Both the position numbers and the translations under genes were made by a program. Shown piece by piece: positions 1 to 8,605 of a stretch of DNA of 64,000 nt. The DNA is taken from contig NZ_CP071454.1 in the NCBI RefSeq assembly GCF_017352135.1, positions 3,435,001-3,499,000 on the forward strand. Reading direction: 5' to 3'. The DNA is from Rhizobium lentis (lineage in GTDB: Bacteria > Pseudomonadota > Alphaproteobacteria > Rhizobiales > Rhizobiaceae). Numbering within the stretch: position 1 is the first letter of the stretch; every line of letters begins with the position of its first letter. The notes under the pieces were generated by a model. That model did no database searches and was not told where the DNA came from. It was given only the letters and a program-made list of their open reading frames with translations.

Positions 1-96
1 ATTTCGGTCTTCTAATTTTGGATATGGAGCGTCGTCATCCCGGGCACAGGGAAGGCGGAAACCTTTTTCGCCACCGCCGCGAGGCCTCTGCATGTC

Positions 97-555
97 TCAG
101 GCGGTGCGCACGGTCACCGTGCCGACCAGCAGGTCGTGGATGAGGCGGCTGCGCTCGATAAACAGGCCGGCAAGCAGGATCAGCGGCGTCAGCACCGAAT
201 TGAGGATCCAGAACAGCGCCAGATGCACGATCGCCGTCAGGAAATCCATCGGCCGTCCATCGACGCGCACGATCGCGATTCCCATTGCCCGCATGCCGAG
301 CGAGGCCTGGCTCGGTCCGCCGACGGTCAGACCGAAATAAATGCCGGCGACGATGACGAAAAGGGCAGGGTAGAGGAGAAAGCCGAGGCCGAGCGTGATG
401 ATCGACAGGAAGAACAGCACGATCGCCGCGGGAATCCACAGCAGCGCCACGATGAGGTAGTCGAGGATGAAGGCAAGGACTCGCCGGCTCAACACGCCGC
501 TATAGGCGCGCCAGTCCTCCGGTGCGGCATAAAGCGGATTGGGGTTGTAGCTCAT
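97..555 (-). CDS. RDD family membrane protein
   Basis: Predicted inner-membrane protein of 152 aa with an RDD domain; the function of the family is mostly unknown, though some members affect ion transport. The N-terminal third is soluble and contains Tyr/Asn/Pro-rich sequence. The first helix then starts at SRRVLAFILDYLI, which carries the Arg-Asp pair that names the family. A second hydrophobic stretch (LFFLSIITLGLGFLLYPALF) and a third near HLALFWILNSVLTPLILLAGLF follow. I chose the ATG at 555 because AGGAG sits just upstream of it; an upstream in-frame start at 612 has no such site. Family assignment is good, specific role unknown. Confidence 0.85.
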   Translation of the reverse strand: MSYNPNPLYAAPEDWRAYSGVLSRRVLAFILDYLIVALLWIPAAIVLFFLSIITLGLGFLLYPALFVIVAGIYFGLTVGGPSQASLGMRAMGIAIVRVDGRPMDFLTAIVHLALFWILNSVLTPLILLAGLFIERSRLIHDLLVGTVTVRTA

Positions 556-646
556 CTCGATCTCCTGCGAAAAGCGATGCCGCTGATATGGTATCGCCAA
601 GACAGAATGCAATAATCTGCCCCGAAATCGCCGATCTGCCTCGAAA

Positions 647-1660
647 TCACCGTTTGCTGAGAATTTTTGCCACCTCCACCGCGAAATAGGTCAGGATGCC
701 GTCACACCCCGCCCGCTTGAACGATAGCAGCGTTTCGAGCATCGCCCGCTCGCCGTCGATCCAGCGGTGCATCGCTGCAGCCTTGATCTGGGTATATTCG
801 CCGGAAACTTGATAGGCGAAAGTCGGCAGGCCGAAGGCCTCCTTCATCCGCCAGCAGATATCGAGATAGGGCAGGCCAGGCTTGACCATCAGCATGTCGG
901 CGCCTTCCTCGACGTCGAGAGCCGCATCGCGGATCGCTTCGGTGCCATTGGCAGGGTCGATGTAATAGGTCTTCTTGTCGCCCTTCAGCAGTCCGCCTGT
1001 CGAGATCGCCTCGCGATAGGGTCCGTAAAAGGCGGAGGCGAATTTCGTCGCATAGCTCATGATGCCGACGCTCTGGTGGCCGGCGGCATCGAGTGCCCGG
1101 CGGATCGCGCCGATCCGCCCGTCCATCATTTCCGACGGAGCGATGATGTCGGCGCCGGCATCGGCCTGCATCACGGCGGCGCGTGCCACCTGGTCGACTG
1201 TCTCGTCGTTGACGATCTCGCCGTCTCTCAGAATGCCGTCATGGCCATGGCTGGTGAACGGGTCGAGCGCGACATCGGTAATGACGCCGATATTGGGCAC
1301 CGCTTTCTTGATCGCCGCCGTTGCCTGATTGATCAGGTTATTGGCCTCGAGGCTGTTCGATCCGGTCTCGTCGCGCAGTTCCATCTCGATATTGGGAAAG
1401 GTTGCCAGCGCCGGAATGCCGAGACCGGCGGCTTCCCGAGCAGCTTCGACGGCTTTGTCGATGCTCATGCGGTTGACGCCGGGCATGGCTGCGATCGGAT
1501 CGACGATACCGGAGCCGGGCACGATGAAGATTGGCAAGATCAGGTCATCGACCGTCAGCCGGTTTTCCTGCACCAGCCGGCGTGTCCAATCCGCCTTGCG
1601 GTTGCGCCGCATGCGGCGATGGCCGGTGATGTCGTCGACGAGATGCGTCTTGTCCTGCAT
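647..1660 (-). CDS. hemB: Delta-aminolevulinic acid dehydratase (porphobilinogen synthase)
   Basis: Condenses two 5-aminolevulinate molecules to porphobilinogen in cytoplasmic tetrapyrrole synthesis. The 337 aa length fits the family. The two Schiff-base lysines are visible: Lys206 in SYATKFASAFYGPYREA and Lys260 in MLMVKPGLPYLDI. The metal-site region reads DVALDPFTSHGHDG near residues 129-142, without the cysteines of zinc-dependent enzymes. That marks the magnesium-type enzyme found in rhizobia. The gene is transcribed away from the small membrane protein gene at 1792, so 1661-1791 should hold divergent promoters. Confidence 0.97.
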   Translation of the reverse strand: MQDKTHLVDDITGHRRMRRNRKADWTRRLVQENRLTVDDLILPIFIVPGSGIVDPIAAMPGVNRMSIDKAVEAAREAAGLGIPALATFPNIEMELRDETGSNSLEANNLINQATAAIKKAVPNIGVITDVALDPFTSHGHDGILRDGEIVNDETVDQVARAAVMQADAGADIIAPSEMMDGRIGAIRRALDAAGHQSVGIMSYATKFASAFYGPYREAISTGGLLKGDKKTYYIDPANGTEAIRDAALDVEEGADMLMVKPGLPYLDICWRMKEAFGLPTFAYQVSGEYTQIKAAAMHRWIDGERAMLETLLSFKRAGCDGILTYFAVEVAKILSKR

Positions 1661-1791
1661 GATATCTATCCCCAGACCATTCCATTTATCGGAGGGCTCA
1701 TTATCATGGCGCCCGGAAAATCCAAACCGGACGATTGGCCGCGGCGGATAAACTGCTTGTAACGATCCGATACCGAACCGATGTTTGCGCC

Positions 1792-2229
1792 ATGGAAACC
1801 GATTCCCCGACGATACCGAAACGCACGCTGGCGGACCTTCTCTTCATCCTCTTCCTGAGGCTGGTCGCCGTATCCTGCTTCTGGTTCGGCCTGCAATACT
1901 GGGCGATGCTCGTCGGCTATTCCTTGGTCGGCGCCGGCCGCTTCGATCTTTTGAGCCTGCCGTGGAAGGTGGCGAGCACCAGCCTCGCCGTGCTTTTCCC
2001 TGTCGCTTCGCTCGGTCTCTGGCTCACCGTTTCCTGGGGGCCGGTCATCTGGGTGCTGGCTGCCGGCGGCCAGATCCTGATGTATGGCCTGCTGCCAAAT
2101 ATTTTCGGCCCCAACCAGATGATCATCCTGCTGCATCTGATGGTCGCCGTCGTCTACTGGATTTTCCGCCTGCTGCTTTGGCTGGAAAAGCGCCGGCATC
2201 GCCGTCAGGTAAGCGTTGATTTACCCTGA
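1792..2229 (+). CDS. Small conserved membrane protein (DUF6163-like)
   Basis: A 145-aa protein with about four hydrophobic segments: DLLFILFLRLVAVSCFWFGLQYW, a central one around STSLAVLFPVASLGLWLTV, one near VIWVLAAGGQILMYGLL, and a last one near MIILLHLMVAVVYWIFRLLLWL. The C-terminus is basic (KRRHRRQ). It resembles a short membrane family common in Rhizobiales next to hemB; the DUF number is from memory and should be treated as tentative. I chose the ATG at 1792 (METDSPT) because the upstream extension from 1735 is not membrane-like and overlaps the hemB promoter region. Function unknown. Confidence 0.8.
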   Translation: METDSPTIPKRTLADLLFILFLRLVAVSCFWFGLQYWAMLVGYSLVGAGRFDLLSLPWKVASTSLAVLFPVASLGLWLTVSWGPVIWVLAAGGQILMYGLLPNIFGPNQMIILLHLMVAVVYWIFRLLLWLEKRRHRRQVSVDLP

Positions 2230-2358
2230 GACAACGTGGAGTTTCCGGTAAGGCTCCATTAAGCCTGCGGTTTAAGTCGAATTTTATATGTATTCGATAG
2301 GGTCTCACTCAAGGCGGGAAGAAAACGACACCGCCAATCAAACAGTGAGGCAGTCAAT

Positions 2359-2874
2359 ATGAACACGAAAATCAAGCCGCAGGCGGTATCGAACTTCCGT
2401 GACCAGCAGGATCAGGGCATCCGTGATCTTTACATGGAATCCCTTCATCTTGTCGAACGTCTTCATCGCCGTCTTCTCGACGTCATCAAGGACGAGTTCG
2501 ACCGTCAGGGCCGCAGCGACGTCAACGCCATCCAGGCGCTGCTCCTTTTCAACATCGGCAATTCCGAGCTGACCGCCGGCGAGCTGCGTTCACGTGGCTA
2601 CTATCTCGGCTCCAATGTCTCCTACAACGTCAAGAAGCTGGTCGATCTCGGCTTCATCAATCACCAGCGCTCGCGCATCGACCGCCGCTCGGTCCGCATC
2701 AGCCTGACCGAAACCGGCCAGGACATCGCCGAAACGGTGGCCAAGCTTTACGAGCGCCACATCGCCTCGATCGACAAGGTCGGCGGCATCGGCACCGACG
2801 AGTTCACCCAGATGAACAAGCTGCTCCAGCGGCTCGATCGTTTCTGGAACGACTCGATCATGTATCGCCTCTAA
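2359..2874 (+). CDS. ldtR: MarR-family transcriptional regulator, LdtR type
   Basis: A 171-aa winged-helix regulator. The helix-turn-helix region spans roughly residues 55-125 (AIQALLLFNIGNSELTAGEL ... VKKLVDLGFINHQRSRIDRRSVRISL), with the basic wing at RSRIDRRSVRISLT. LdtR proteins of Liberibacter and Sinorhizobium control an adjacent L,D-transpeptidase gene and osmotic-stress tolerance. Here the next gene, at 3304, is exactly such an enzyme, which supports the name. A candidate terminator follows the gene at 2907, so the two are probably separate transcription units with LdtR acting on the downstream promoter. The ATG at 2359 is well placed. Confidence 0.85.
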   Translation: MNTKIKPQAVSNFRDQQDQGIRDLYMESLHLVERLHRRLLDVIKDEFDRQGRSDVNAIQALLLFNIGNSELTAGELRSRGYYLGSNVSYNVKKLVDLGFINHQRSRIDRRSVRISLTETGQDIAETVAKLYERHIASIDKVGGIGTDEFTQMNKLLQRLDRFWNDSIMYRL

Positions 2875-2906
2875 GACCCTCGACCTCCTTTCAGGGTTGA
2901 AGAAAG

Positions 2907-2935
2907 CCGGATGCGTTCCCTGCGCGTCCGGTTTT
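2907..2935 (+). terminator. Candidate rho-independent terminator after ldtR
   Basis: A 9-bp stem, CCGGATGCG with CGCGTCCGG, contains one G-T pair and closes a 7-base loop. It is followed by only four Ts. It lies 33 bases after the ldtR stop codon. The short T-tract makes it a moderate candidate. Confidence 0.5.
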
Positions 2936-3303
2936 GCCGTTGCGCCCGTGGCATCTTTGCAACGGATGGCGGCCAAGCGAAAAGGCCGGTATTCAAGCCG
3001 TTTTTTAGCCGTTATTAACCGGCACGTTTTACGCCGTCATATGGTTCGTTGCGTGATGAACTCGGCCATCGGCAGCTGTCCTCGGCCTGGCAACACGAAT
3101 TGGCCATATTGGTGTGGCAGCGGAGTTCGACAACCGGCGCTTTCAATGGACCAGGAACGTTCAGGCTTTCGCATCGCAATCTTGTGATGCGGCGGGCCGA
3201 ATTTTCCGATGCGCCGGGAGAACAAATGGACGGGATCTGCGTTACGGCGCGGTGATATCGCAAAAGGCCGCGCTTCCTATAGCGGCGTTCAGTGGTTGGG
3301 ACT
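2936..3303. other. Gene-free leader region of the L,D-transpeptidase gene
   Basis: About 370 bases between the ldtR terminator and the L,D-transpeptidase start. Short reading frames here show no recognisable protein. It should contain the promoter and probably the LdtR binding site of the downstream gene, but I could not pick out a convincing operator or -35/-10 pair by eye. Confidence 0.5.
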
Positions 3304-4605
3304 ATGTCGAAGAAAAACGGAAATGAAGCTCTTTCGCGCCGCGCTTTCCTTGCGTCGGCGGCAACGGTCGGCGCTGGTGCGATTGCCGCGCCGGCCTTCG
3401 CGCAGTCGGCGCTCGATACGCTGATCAACGCGCCGCGCCGCGGCAACTGGGACGACCAGTTCGACGCCAAGGCGGCTTCGCGCACGGCAACCGCCGTCGT
3501 TTCCAATACACCAATCCTCGGTCCCCAGTCGGTTGCGAGCGCCCAGCAGGCGATCATGCAGTATCAGCAGATTGCCGCTGCCGGCGGCTGGCCCGAAGTC
3601 AATCCCGGTGATCAGCGCCTGCAGCTCGGTGTTTCCTCTCCCACCGTCCAGGCGCTGCGCCAGCGTCTCGCGATCACCGGCGACCTGCCGCGCGAGGCGG
3701 GCCTCTCCAATGCCTTCGATTCCTATGTCGACGGCGCCGTCAAGCGCTTCCAGGCGCGTCACGGCCTGCCGGCCGATGGCGTTCTCGGCGAATTCACGCT
3801 GAAGGCGATGAACATCCCGGCCGATGTCCGCCTGCAGCAGTTGAACACCAACCTCATCCGCCTGCAGACTTTCCCGGAAGATCTGGGTCGCCGTCACTTG
3901 ATGGTCAACATTCCGGCTGCCTATGTGGAAGCCGTTGAAGACGGCAGCGTTGCGACGCGGCACACCGCGGTCGTCGGTCGTCTGAGCCGCCCGACGCATA
4001 TCGTCAACTCGAAGGTCTATGAAGTCATTCTCAATCCGTATTGGACGGCACCGCGCTCGATCGTCGAGAAGGACATCATGCCGCTGATGCGCAAGGATCC
4101 GACCTATCTCGAAAAGAACGCCATCCGCCTGATCGACGGCAAGGGCAACGAGGTTTCCCCGGAGACCGTCGACTGGAATGGCGAGGCGCCGAACCTGATG
4201 TTCCGTCAGGATCCCGGCAAGATCAACGCCATGGCCTCGACGAAGATCAACTTCTACAACAAGAACGGCGAGTATATGCACGACACGCCGCAGCAGGGGT
4301 TGTTCAACAAGCTCATGCGCTTTGAATCGTCGGGCTGTGTGCGCGTTCAGAACGTGCGTGACCTGACGACCTGGCTGCTGCGCGAAACCCCCGGCTGGAG
4401 CCGCCAGCAGATGGAGCAGGTGATCGCCAGCGGCTTCAATACGCCGATCAAGCTCGCGGCGGAAGTTCCGGTCTATTTCGTCTATATCTCCGCCTGGGGC
4501 ATGCCTGACGGCATCGTCCAGTTCCGCGACGACATCTATCAGATGGACGGCAATGCCGAGCTCGCGCTCGACACGACGGCAGGCATGGAGCAGCCGGTTC
4601 AGTAA
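3304..4605 (+). CDS. ldtP: L,D-transpeptidase (YkuD) with peptidoglycan-binding domain, LdtP/YcbB type
   Basis: Periplasmic enzyme of 433 aa that makes 3-3 peptidoglycan cross-links or related transfers. Residues 1-33 form a Tat signal: the twin arginine is R12-R13 in SRRAFLASA, with likely cleavage after the AFA of PAFAQS. A PG_binding_1 domain follows (TVQALRQRLAITGDL ... AVKRFQARHGLPADGVLG), then the YkuD catalytic domain. The catalytic cysteine is Cys345 in SSGCVRV, the form used by the YcbB/LdtD class rather than SHGC. Upstream His candidates are in YMHDTPQQGLF. GTG at 3292 is an alternative start. The ldtR neighbour suggests regulation by LdtR. Confidence 0.9.
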   Translation: MSKKNGNEALSRRAFLASAATVGAGAIAAPAFAQSALDTLINAPRRGNWDDQFDAKAASRTATAVVSNTPILGPQSVASAQQAIMQYQQIAAAGGWPEVNPGDQRLQLGVSSPTVQALRQRLAITGDLPREAGLSNAFDSYVDGAVKRFQARHGLPADGVLGEFTLKAMNIPADVRLQQLNTNLIRLQTFPEDLGRRHLMVNIPAAYVEAVEDGSVATRHTAVVGRLSRPTHIVNSKVYEVILNPYWTAPRSIVEKDIMPLMRKDPTYLEKNAIRLIDGKGNEVSPETVDWNGEAPNLMFRQDPGKINAMASTKINFYNKNGEYMHDTPQQGLFNKLMRFESSGCVRVQNVRDLTTWLLRETPGWSRQQMEQVIASGFNTPIKLAAEVPVYFVYISAWGMPDGIVQFRDDIYQMDGNAELALDTTAGMEQPVQ

Positions 4606-4633
4606 GCGGCGACCTCTGAATCGCAACTTTGAG

Positions 4634-4661
4634 AACCGCGCTTCCGGGGCGCGGTTTTTTT
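4634..4661 (+). terminator. Rho-independent terminator after the L,D-transpeptidase gene
   Basis: A perfect 8-bp stem, AACCGCGC with GCGCGGTT, around a 7-base loop, running into seven Ts (4655-4661). It lies 29 bases past the stop codon and is a textbook intrinsic terminator. Confidence 0.9.
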
Positions 4662-4822
4662 ATGCCGGGGAGGCGCTACCTCAGGTCGCCGCGATTCATC
4701 GGCGCCGCGCTGTCGCAAAATGGCGGGAGCGCGCGCTTTGCTCAGCAAATGTCGTTCTTCGTATTGCCCTTGTCACGGCGGAAGGCTAATACCTCAGCGC
4801 ATTCCAGTTGAGGAGCCCGCCC

Positions 4823-6121
4823 ATGACCAATGCTTCCACCGAATCCTTCTTCAATCGCTCGCTTGCGGACGTCGATCCGGAAATTTTCGGCGCGATCGGA
4901 AAGGAACTCGGTCGCCAACGGCACGAGATCGAACTGATCGCTTCCGAGAACATCGTCTCCCGCGCCGTGCTGGAAGCCCAGGGCTCCATCATGACCAACA
5001 AATATGCCGAGGGTTACCCGGGCAAGCGCTACTATGGTGGCTGCCAGTTCGTCGATATCGCCGAGGAGCTGGCGATCGAGCGCGCCAAGAAGCTGTTCGG
5101 CGTCAATTTCGCCAACGTCCAGCCGAATTCCGGTTCGCAGATGAACCAGGCCGTGTTCCTGGCGCTGCTGCAGCCCGGCGATACCTTCATGGGTCTCGAC
5201 CTGAATTCGGGCGGCCACCTCACGCACGGCTCGCCGGTCAACATGTCCGGCAAGTGGTTCAACGTCGTTTCCTACGGCGTGCGCGAAGGCGACAACCTGC
5301 TCGATATGGACGAAGTCGCCCGCAAGGCCAAAGAGCACAAGCCGAAGCTGATCATCGCCGGTGGCACCGCCTATTCCCGTATCTGGGACTGGAAGCGCTT
5401 CCGCGAGATCGCCGACAGCGTCGGCGCCTATCTGATGGTCGACATGGCCCATATCGCCGGTCTCGTCGCCGGCGGCCAGCATCCGTCGCCGTTCCCGCAC
5501 TGCCATGTTGCGACGACGACGACCCACAAGTCGCTGCGCGGCCCGCGCGGCGGCGTCATCCTCACCAATGAGGAGGAACTGGCGAAGAAGTTCAACTCGG
5601 CCGTCTTCCCCGGTCTGCAGGGTGGTCCGCTCATGCACATCATCGCCGCCAAGGCCGTTGCCTTCGGCGAGGCGCTGCAGCCGGAATTCAAGGAATACGC
5701 TGCTCAGATCGTCAAGAACGCCCGTACACTTGCCGAAACGCTGATCGCAGGTGGCCTGGACGTCGTCTCCGGCGGGACCGACAACCATCTGATGCTCGTC
5801 GACCTGCGCAAGAAGAACGCCACCGGCAAGCGCGCCGAGGCGGCGCTCGGCCGCGCCTACATCACCTGCAACAAGAACGGCATTCCCTTCGATCCGGAAA
5901 AGCCCTTCGTCACTTCGGGCGTGCGTCTCGGCGCCCCGGCCGGCACGACCCGCGGCTTCAAGGAAGCCGAATTCCGCGAGATCGGCAATCTGATCGTCGA
6001 GGTCCTCGACGGCCTGAAGGTTGCCAACTCCGATGAAGGCAACGCCGCCGTCGAAGCCGCCGTTCGCGGCAAGGTAGTCAATCTCACGGAGCGCTTCCCC
6101 ATGTATGGCTACATGGGGTAA
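4823..6121 (+). CDS. glyA: Serine hydroxymethyltransferase
   Basis: PLP enzyme converting serine and tetrahydrofolate to glycine and 5,10-methylene-THF, the main one-carbon source. It is 432 aa long, the usual size. The PLP lysine is Lys236 in the signature [16 protein letters not shown]. Other conserved segments include the N-terminal [11 protein letters not shown] and [15 protein letters not shown] took the ATG at 4823 (MTNASTE), preceded by TTGAGGAG; an in-frame TTG at 4808 is part of that ribosome site. It is the first gene of a likely operon with nrdR, ribD and ribE, with gaps of under 12 bases. Confidence 0.97.
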   Translation: MTNASTESFFNRSLADVDPEIFGAIGKELGRQRHEIELIASENIVSRAVLEAQGSIMTNKYAEGYPGKRYYGGCQFVDIAEELAIERAKKLFGVNFANVQPNSGSQMNQAVFLALLQPGDTFMGLDLNSGGHLTHGSPVNMSGKWFNVVSYGVREGDNLLDMDEVARKAKEHKPKLIIAGGTAYSRIWDWKRFREIADSVGAYLMVDMAHIAGLVAGGQHPSPFPHCHVATTTTHKSLRGPRGGVILTNEEELAKKFNSAVFPGLQGGPLMHIIAAKAVAFGEALQPEFKEYAAQIVKNARTLAETLIAGGLDVVSGGTDNHLMLVDLRKKNATGKRAEAALGRAYITCNKNGIPFDPEKPFVTSGVRLGAPAGTTRGFKEAEFREIGNLIVEVLDGLKVANSDEGNAAVEAAVRGKVVNLTERFPMYGYMG

Positions 6122-6130
6122 GGAGTAGGG

Positions 6131-6607
6131 ATGCGCTGCCCCTATTGCGGTTCGGAAGATACACAGGTCAAGGATTCGCGTCCGGCGGAGGACAATACGT
6201 CCATCCGCCGGCGGCGTATTTGTCCGGATTGCGGCGGCCGTTTCACCACCTTCGAGCGCGTGCAGTTGCGCGAGCTGATGGTCATCAAGAAGACCGGCCG
6301 CAAGGTGCCCTTCGACCGCGACAAGCTGGTGCGCTCCTTCGAGGTGGCGTTGCGCAAGCGCCCGGTCGAGCGGGACCGCATCGAGCGCGCCGTTTCCGGC
6401 ATCGTCCGCCGGCTCGAAAGCTCCGGTGAGACCGAAATTTCCTCCGAGCAGATCGGCCTGCAGGTGCTGGAAGCCATGAAGAGCCTCGACGATGTCGGCT
6501 TCGTGCGCTACGCCTCCGTCTACCGGGATTTCTCGCTTGCCGAGGATTTCGAGAAGGTCATTTCCGAAATCAATGCCAAGATTGCCCGCGACCCGCTGGA
6601 CGGATGA
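6131..6607 (+). CDS. nrdR: Transcriptional repressor NrdR
   Basis: ATP/dATP-sensing repressor of ribonucleotide reductase genes; 158 aa, full length. The N-terminal zinc ribbon is clear ([17 protein letters not shown] ... [17 protein letters not shown], four cysteines). An ATP-cone domain occupies about residues 47-137, beginning at [16 protein letters not shown]. It sits 9 bases after glyA and 3 bases before ribD, the usual alphaproteobacterial glyA-nrdR-ribD arrangement. Its targets (nrd genes) are not in this window. Confidence 0.97.
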   Translation: MRCPYCGSEDTQVKDSRPAEDNTSIRRRRICPDCGGRFTTFERVQLRELMVIKKTGRKVPFDRDKLVRSFEVALRKRPVERDRIERAVSGIVRRLESSGETEISSEQIGLQVLEAMKSLDDVGFVRYASVYRDFSLAEDFEKVISEINAKIARDPLDG

Positions 6608-6610
6608 GCC

Positions 6611-7924
6611 ATGAGCGTCGCGGGGGATGACGAAGGTTTCATGGCTGCGGCGATCCGCTTGTCGCGCCGGCATCTCGGCCGCACCGCCACCAACCCTTCC
6701 GTCGGCTGCCTGATTGTCAGGAATGGCGCGATCGTTGGCAGTGCAGTCACGGCGCTCGGCGGCCGCCCGCATGCCGAGCCGCAGGCGCTCGCCGAAGCCG
6801 GCGAACTTGCCCGCGGCGCTACCGCCTATGTGACGCTCGAACCCTGCTCGCATCACGGCAAGACGCCGCCCTGCGCCGACGCGCTGATCGCCTATGGCGT
6901 TGCCCGCGTCGTCATCAGCGTCACCGATCCCGACCCGCGGGTTTCGGGCCGCGGCATTTCCATGCTGCGCGACGCTGGTATCGAGGTGACGACAGGTGTG
7001 CTGGAGGCCGAGGGCCGGCGCTCGCTGGCCGGCTATCTCACCCGCCAGACGAAGAATCGGCCCTATGTGACTCTCAAGCTTGCGGTTTCCGCCGACGGCA
7101 TGATCGGCCGCGAGGGGGAGGGGCAGGTGGCGATCACGGGGCCGCAGGCTCGCGCCGAAGTGCAAGCGTTGCGCGCCGAAACCGATGCGATCCTCGTCGG
7201 CATCGGCACCGCGATAGCAGACGATCCGCTGCTGACGGTGCGCACACCAGGGCTCGAAGCGCAATCGCCAATCCGCATTGTGCTCGATCCCTCGCTGGCA
7301 TTGCCGCTGACGAGCAAGCTGGTGCAGACGGCGCGGGACGTGCCGGTGATTGTGGTGGCGAGCGAAGAAGTGTGGCCGCTATCGGCGGATGCGGAAGGAT
7401 TACCCCCCTTTGTCCTGCCGGACATCTCTCCCACAAGCGGGGAGATCGGCAAGGGGCCTGCACTCAGTTCCCCATCTTCTGATAGCAATGTTCCCGCTTC
7501 GGCGAATTTTGGGCAGGGAGCAGGCTCCCAGCCAATCTCCCCCTTTGTGGGGGAGATGCCCGGCAGGGCAGAGGGGGGTGTTCCGTCCACCGACCCCGCC
7601 GACGTAGAATCCCGCCGCACCGCCCTCAAGGCGGTCGGCGTCGAGATCGTCTATTGCAATCCATACCATCCGGAAATCCTGCTGCCGGCCTTGGCAACAC
7701 GCGGCATTTCCTCGCTTCTGGTCGAAGGTGGCGCAAAGACGGCGCGGCTTTTTCTCGAAGCAGGTCTCGTCGACCGCATCCAACTTTATCAGGCGCCTGT
7801 GGTGATCGGTCCGGGCGGTATTGAATCCCCCTTGCAGGTAACCGACATACCATCCGGTTTTACCCATACGGGCACTCGGATGTTCGGCGATGATCGCCTT
7901 GACGAATACGAAAGAGGGGTTTGA
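6611..7924 (+). CDS. ribD: Bifunctional riboflavin biosynthesis deaminase/reductase RibD, with in-frame insertion
   Basis: Two consecutive steps of riboflavin synthesis: deamination of the pyrimidine intermediate, then reduction of its ribosyl side chain. The N-terminal deaminase has the zinc signature HAEPQALAEAG with PCSHHGKTPPCADAL. The reductase domain starts near YVTLKLAVSADGMIG and ends with SSLLVEGGAKTARLFLEAGLVD. At 437 aa it is longer than the usual 360-400. The excess is a Pro/Gly/Ser-rich, low-complexity stretch encoded by a palindromic DNA repeat at 7402-7579, between SADAEG and the return of conserved sequence at ALKAVGVEIVYC. The frame stays open, so the protein is probably made. 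Its stop overlaps the ribE start (TGATG). Confidence 0.95.
   Translation: MSVAGDDEGFMAAAIRLSRRHLGRTATNPSVGCLIVRNGAIVGSAVTALGGRPHAEPQALAEAGELARGATAYVTLEPCSHHGKTPPCADALIAYGVARVVISVTDPDPRVSGRGISMLRDAGIEVTTGVLEAEGRRSLAGYLTRQTKNRPYVTLKLAVSADGMIGREGEGQVAITGPQARAEVQALRAETDAILVGIGTAIADDPLLTVRTPGLEAQSPIRIVLDPSLALPLTSKLVQTARDVPVIVVASEEVWPLSADAEGLPPFVLPDISPTSGEIGKGPALSSPSSDSNVPASANFGQGAGSQPISPFVGEMPGRAEGGVPSTDPADVESRRTALKAVGVEIVYCNPYHPEILLPALATRGISSLLVEGGAKTARLFLEAGLVDRIQLYQAPVVIGPGGIESPLQVTDIPSGFTHTGTRMFGDDRLDEYERGV
7402..7579. repeat. Palindromic repeat element inserted in ribD
   Basis: Two 48-base arms, 7402-7449 and 7532-7579, are inverted repeats of each other with about 7 mismatches, separated by 82 bases. 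Each arm also contains its own small palindrome; in the right arm it is ATCTCCCCC-TTTGT-GGGGGAGAT. The layout and the GC-rich arms resemble palindromic intergenic repeats widespread in rhizobial genomes. Here the element lies inside a coding region and adds roughly 58-60 codons without breaking the frame. The exact family name cannot be assigned without a search. Confidence 0.85.
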
Positions 7925-8535
7925 TGTTTACGGGAATAGTCACCGATGTCGGCACGGTCGAATCCGTTTCTCCACTGAAGGAAGGCATCCGCTTGCGGGT
8001 CGCGACCGCCTATGATCCCAAGACGATCGACATGGGCGCTTCGATCTCGCATGCCGGGATTTGCTTGACCGTCACGGCGCTGCCGGCCGAAGGCAGCAAC
8101 GGCCGCTGGTTCGAGGTTGAGGCATGGGAAGAGGCGCTGCGGCTGACGACGATCGGCACATGGCGGGAAGGCAGCCGCATAAATCTCGAACGGTCGCTGA
8201 AGATCGGCGACGAGCTCGGCGGCCATATCGTCTCCGGCCATGTCGACGGCAAGGCGGAAATTCTTTCGGTGACTTCGGAGGGCGATGCCACACGCTACCG
8301 CCTGCGCGCGCCCGAGCATCTGGCGAAATTCGTCGCCCCCAAGGGGTCGATCGCGCTCGACGGCACCTCGCTGACCGTCAATGCGGTCGACGGCACGGAT
8401 TTCGACGTCCTGCTCATCCGCCACACGCTCGAGGTCACCACCTGGGGCGATCGCCAGGTGGGCGATTTCGTCAATTTCGAAGTCGATACCATGGCGCGTT
8501 ATGCTGCCCGGCTGGCTGAATTCCCGAGCGCCTGA
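7924..8535 (+). CDS. ribE: Riboflavin synthase, alpha subunit
   Basis: Dismutates two 6,7-dimethyl-8-ribityllumazine molecules into riboflavin. The 203-aa protein has the two tandem lumazine-binding repeats: the first opens MFTGIVTDVGTVES, the second begins around LGGHIVSGHVDGKAEI and carries GTSLTVNAVDG. The ATG at 7924 overlaps the ribD stop, which indicates translational coupling. The TTG three bases earlier is a less likely start. It converges on rfbA 70 bases downstream, and no clear terminator lies between them. Confidence 0.95.
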   Translation: MFTGIVTDVGTVESVSPLKEGIRLRVATAYDPKTIDMGASISHAGICLTVTALPAEGSNGRWFEVEAWEEALRLTTIGTWREGSRINLERSLKIGDELGGHIVSGHVDGKAEILSVTSEGDATRYRLRAPEHLAKFVAPKGSIALDGTSLTVNAVDGTDFDVLLIRHTLEVTTWGDRQVGDFVNFEVDTMARYAARLAEFPSA

Positions 8536-8605
8536 ATCGCAAATCCTACCGGTTTTCAGGGCATGCCACGACTGTCCGCTTCGAGAGTCTGGCCGGCCAG
8601 GGCGT

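Noticed and set aside
4331..4345. SSGC instead of SHGC in the L,D-transpeptidase active site as a defect
   Set aside because: The SSGCVRV form is normal for the YcbB/LdtD class, so it is not a loss of function.
4742..7264. 840-codon open frame on the minus strand over glyA, nrdR and ribD
   Set aside because: It is antisense to three well-supported genes, low-complexity (His/Asp/Arg rich) and has no family features. High GC lengthens such shadow frames.
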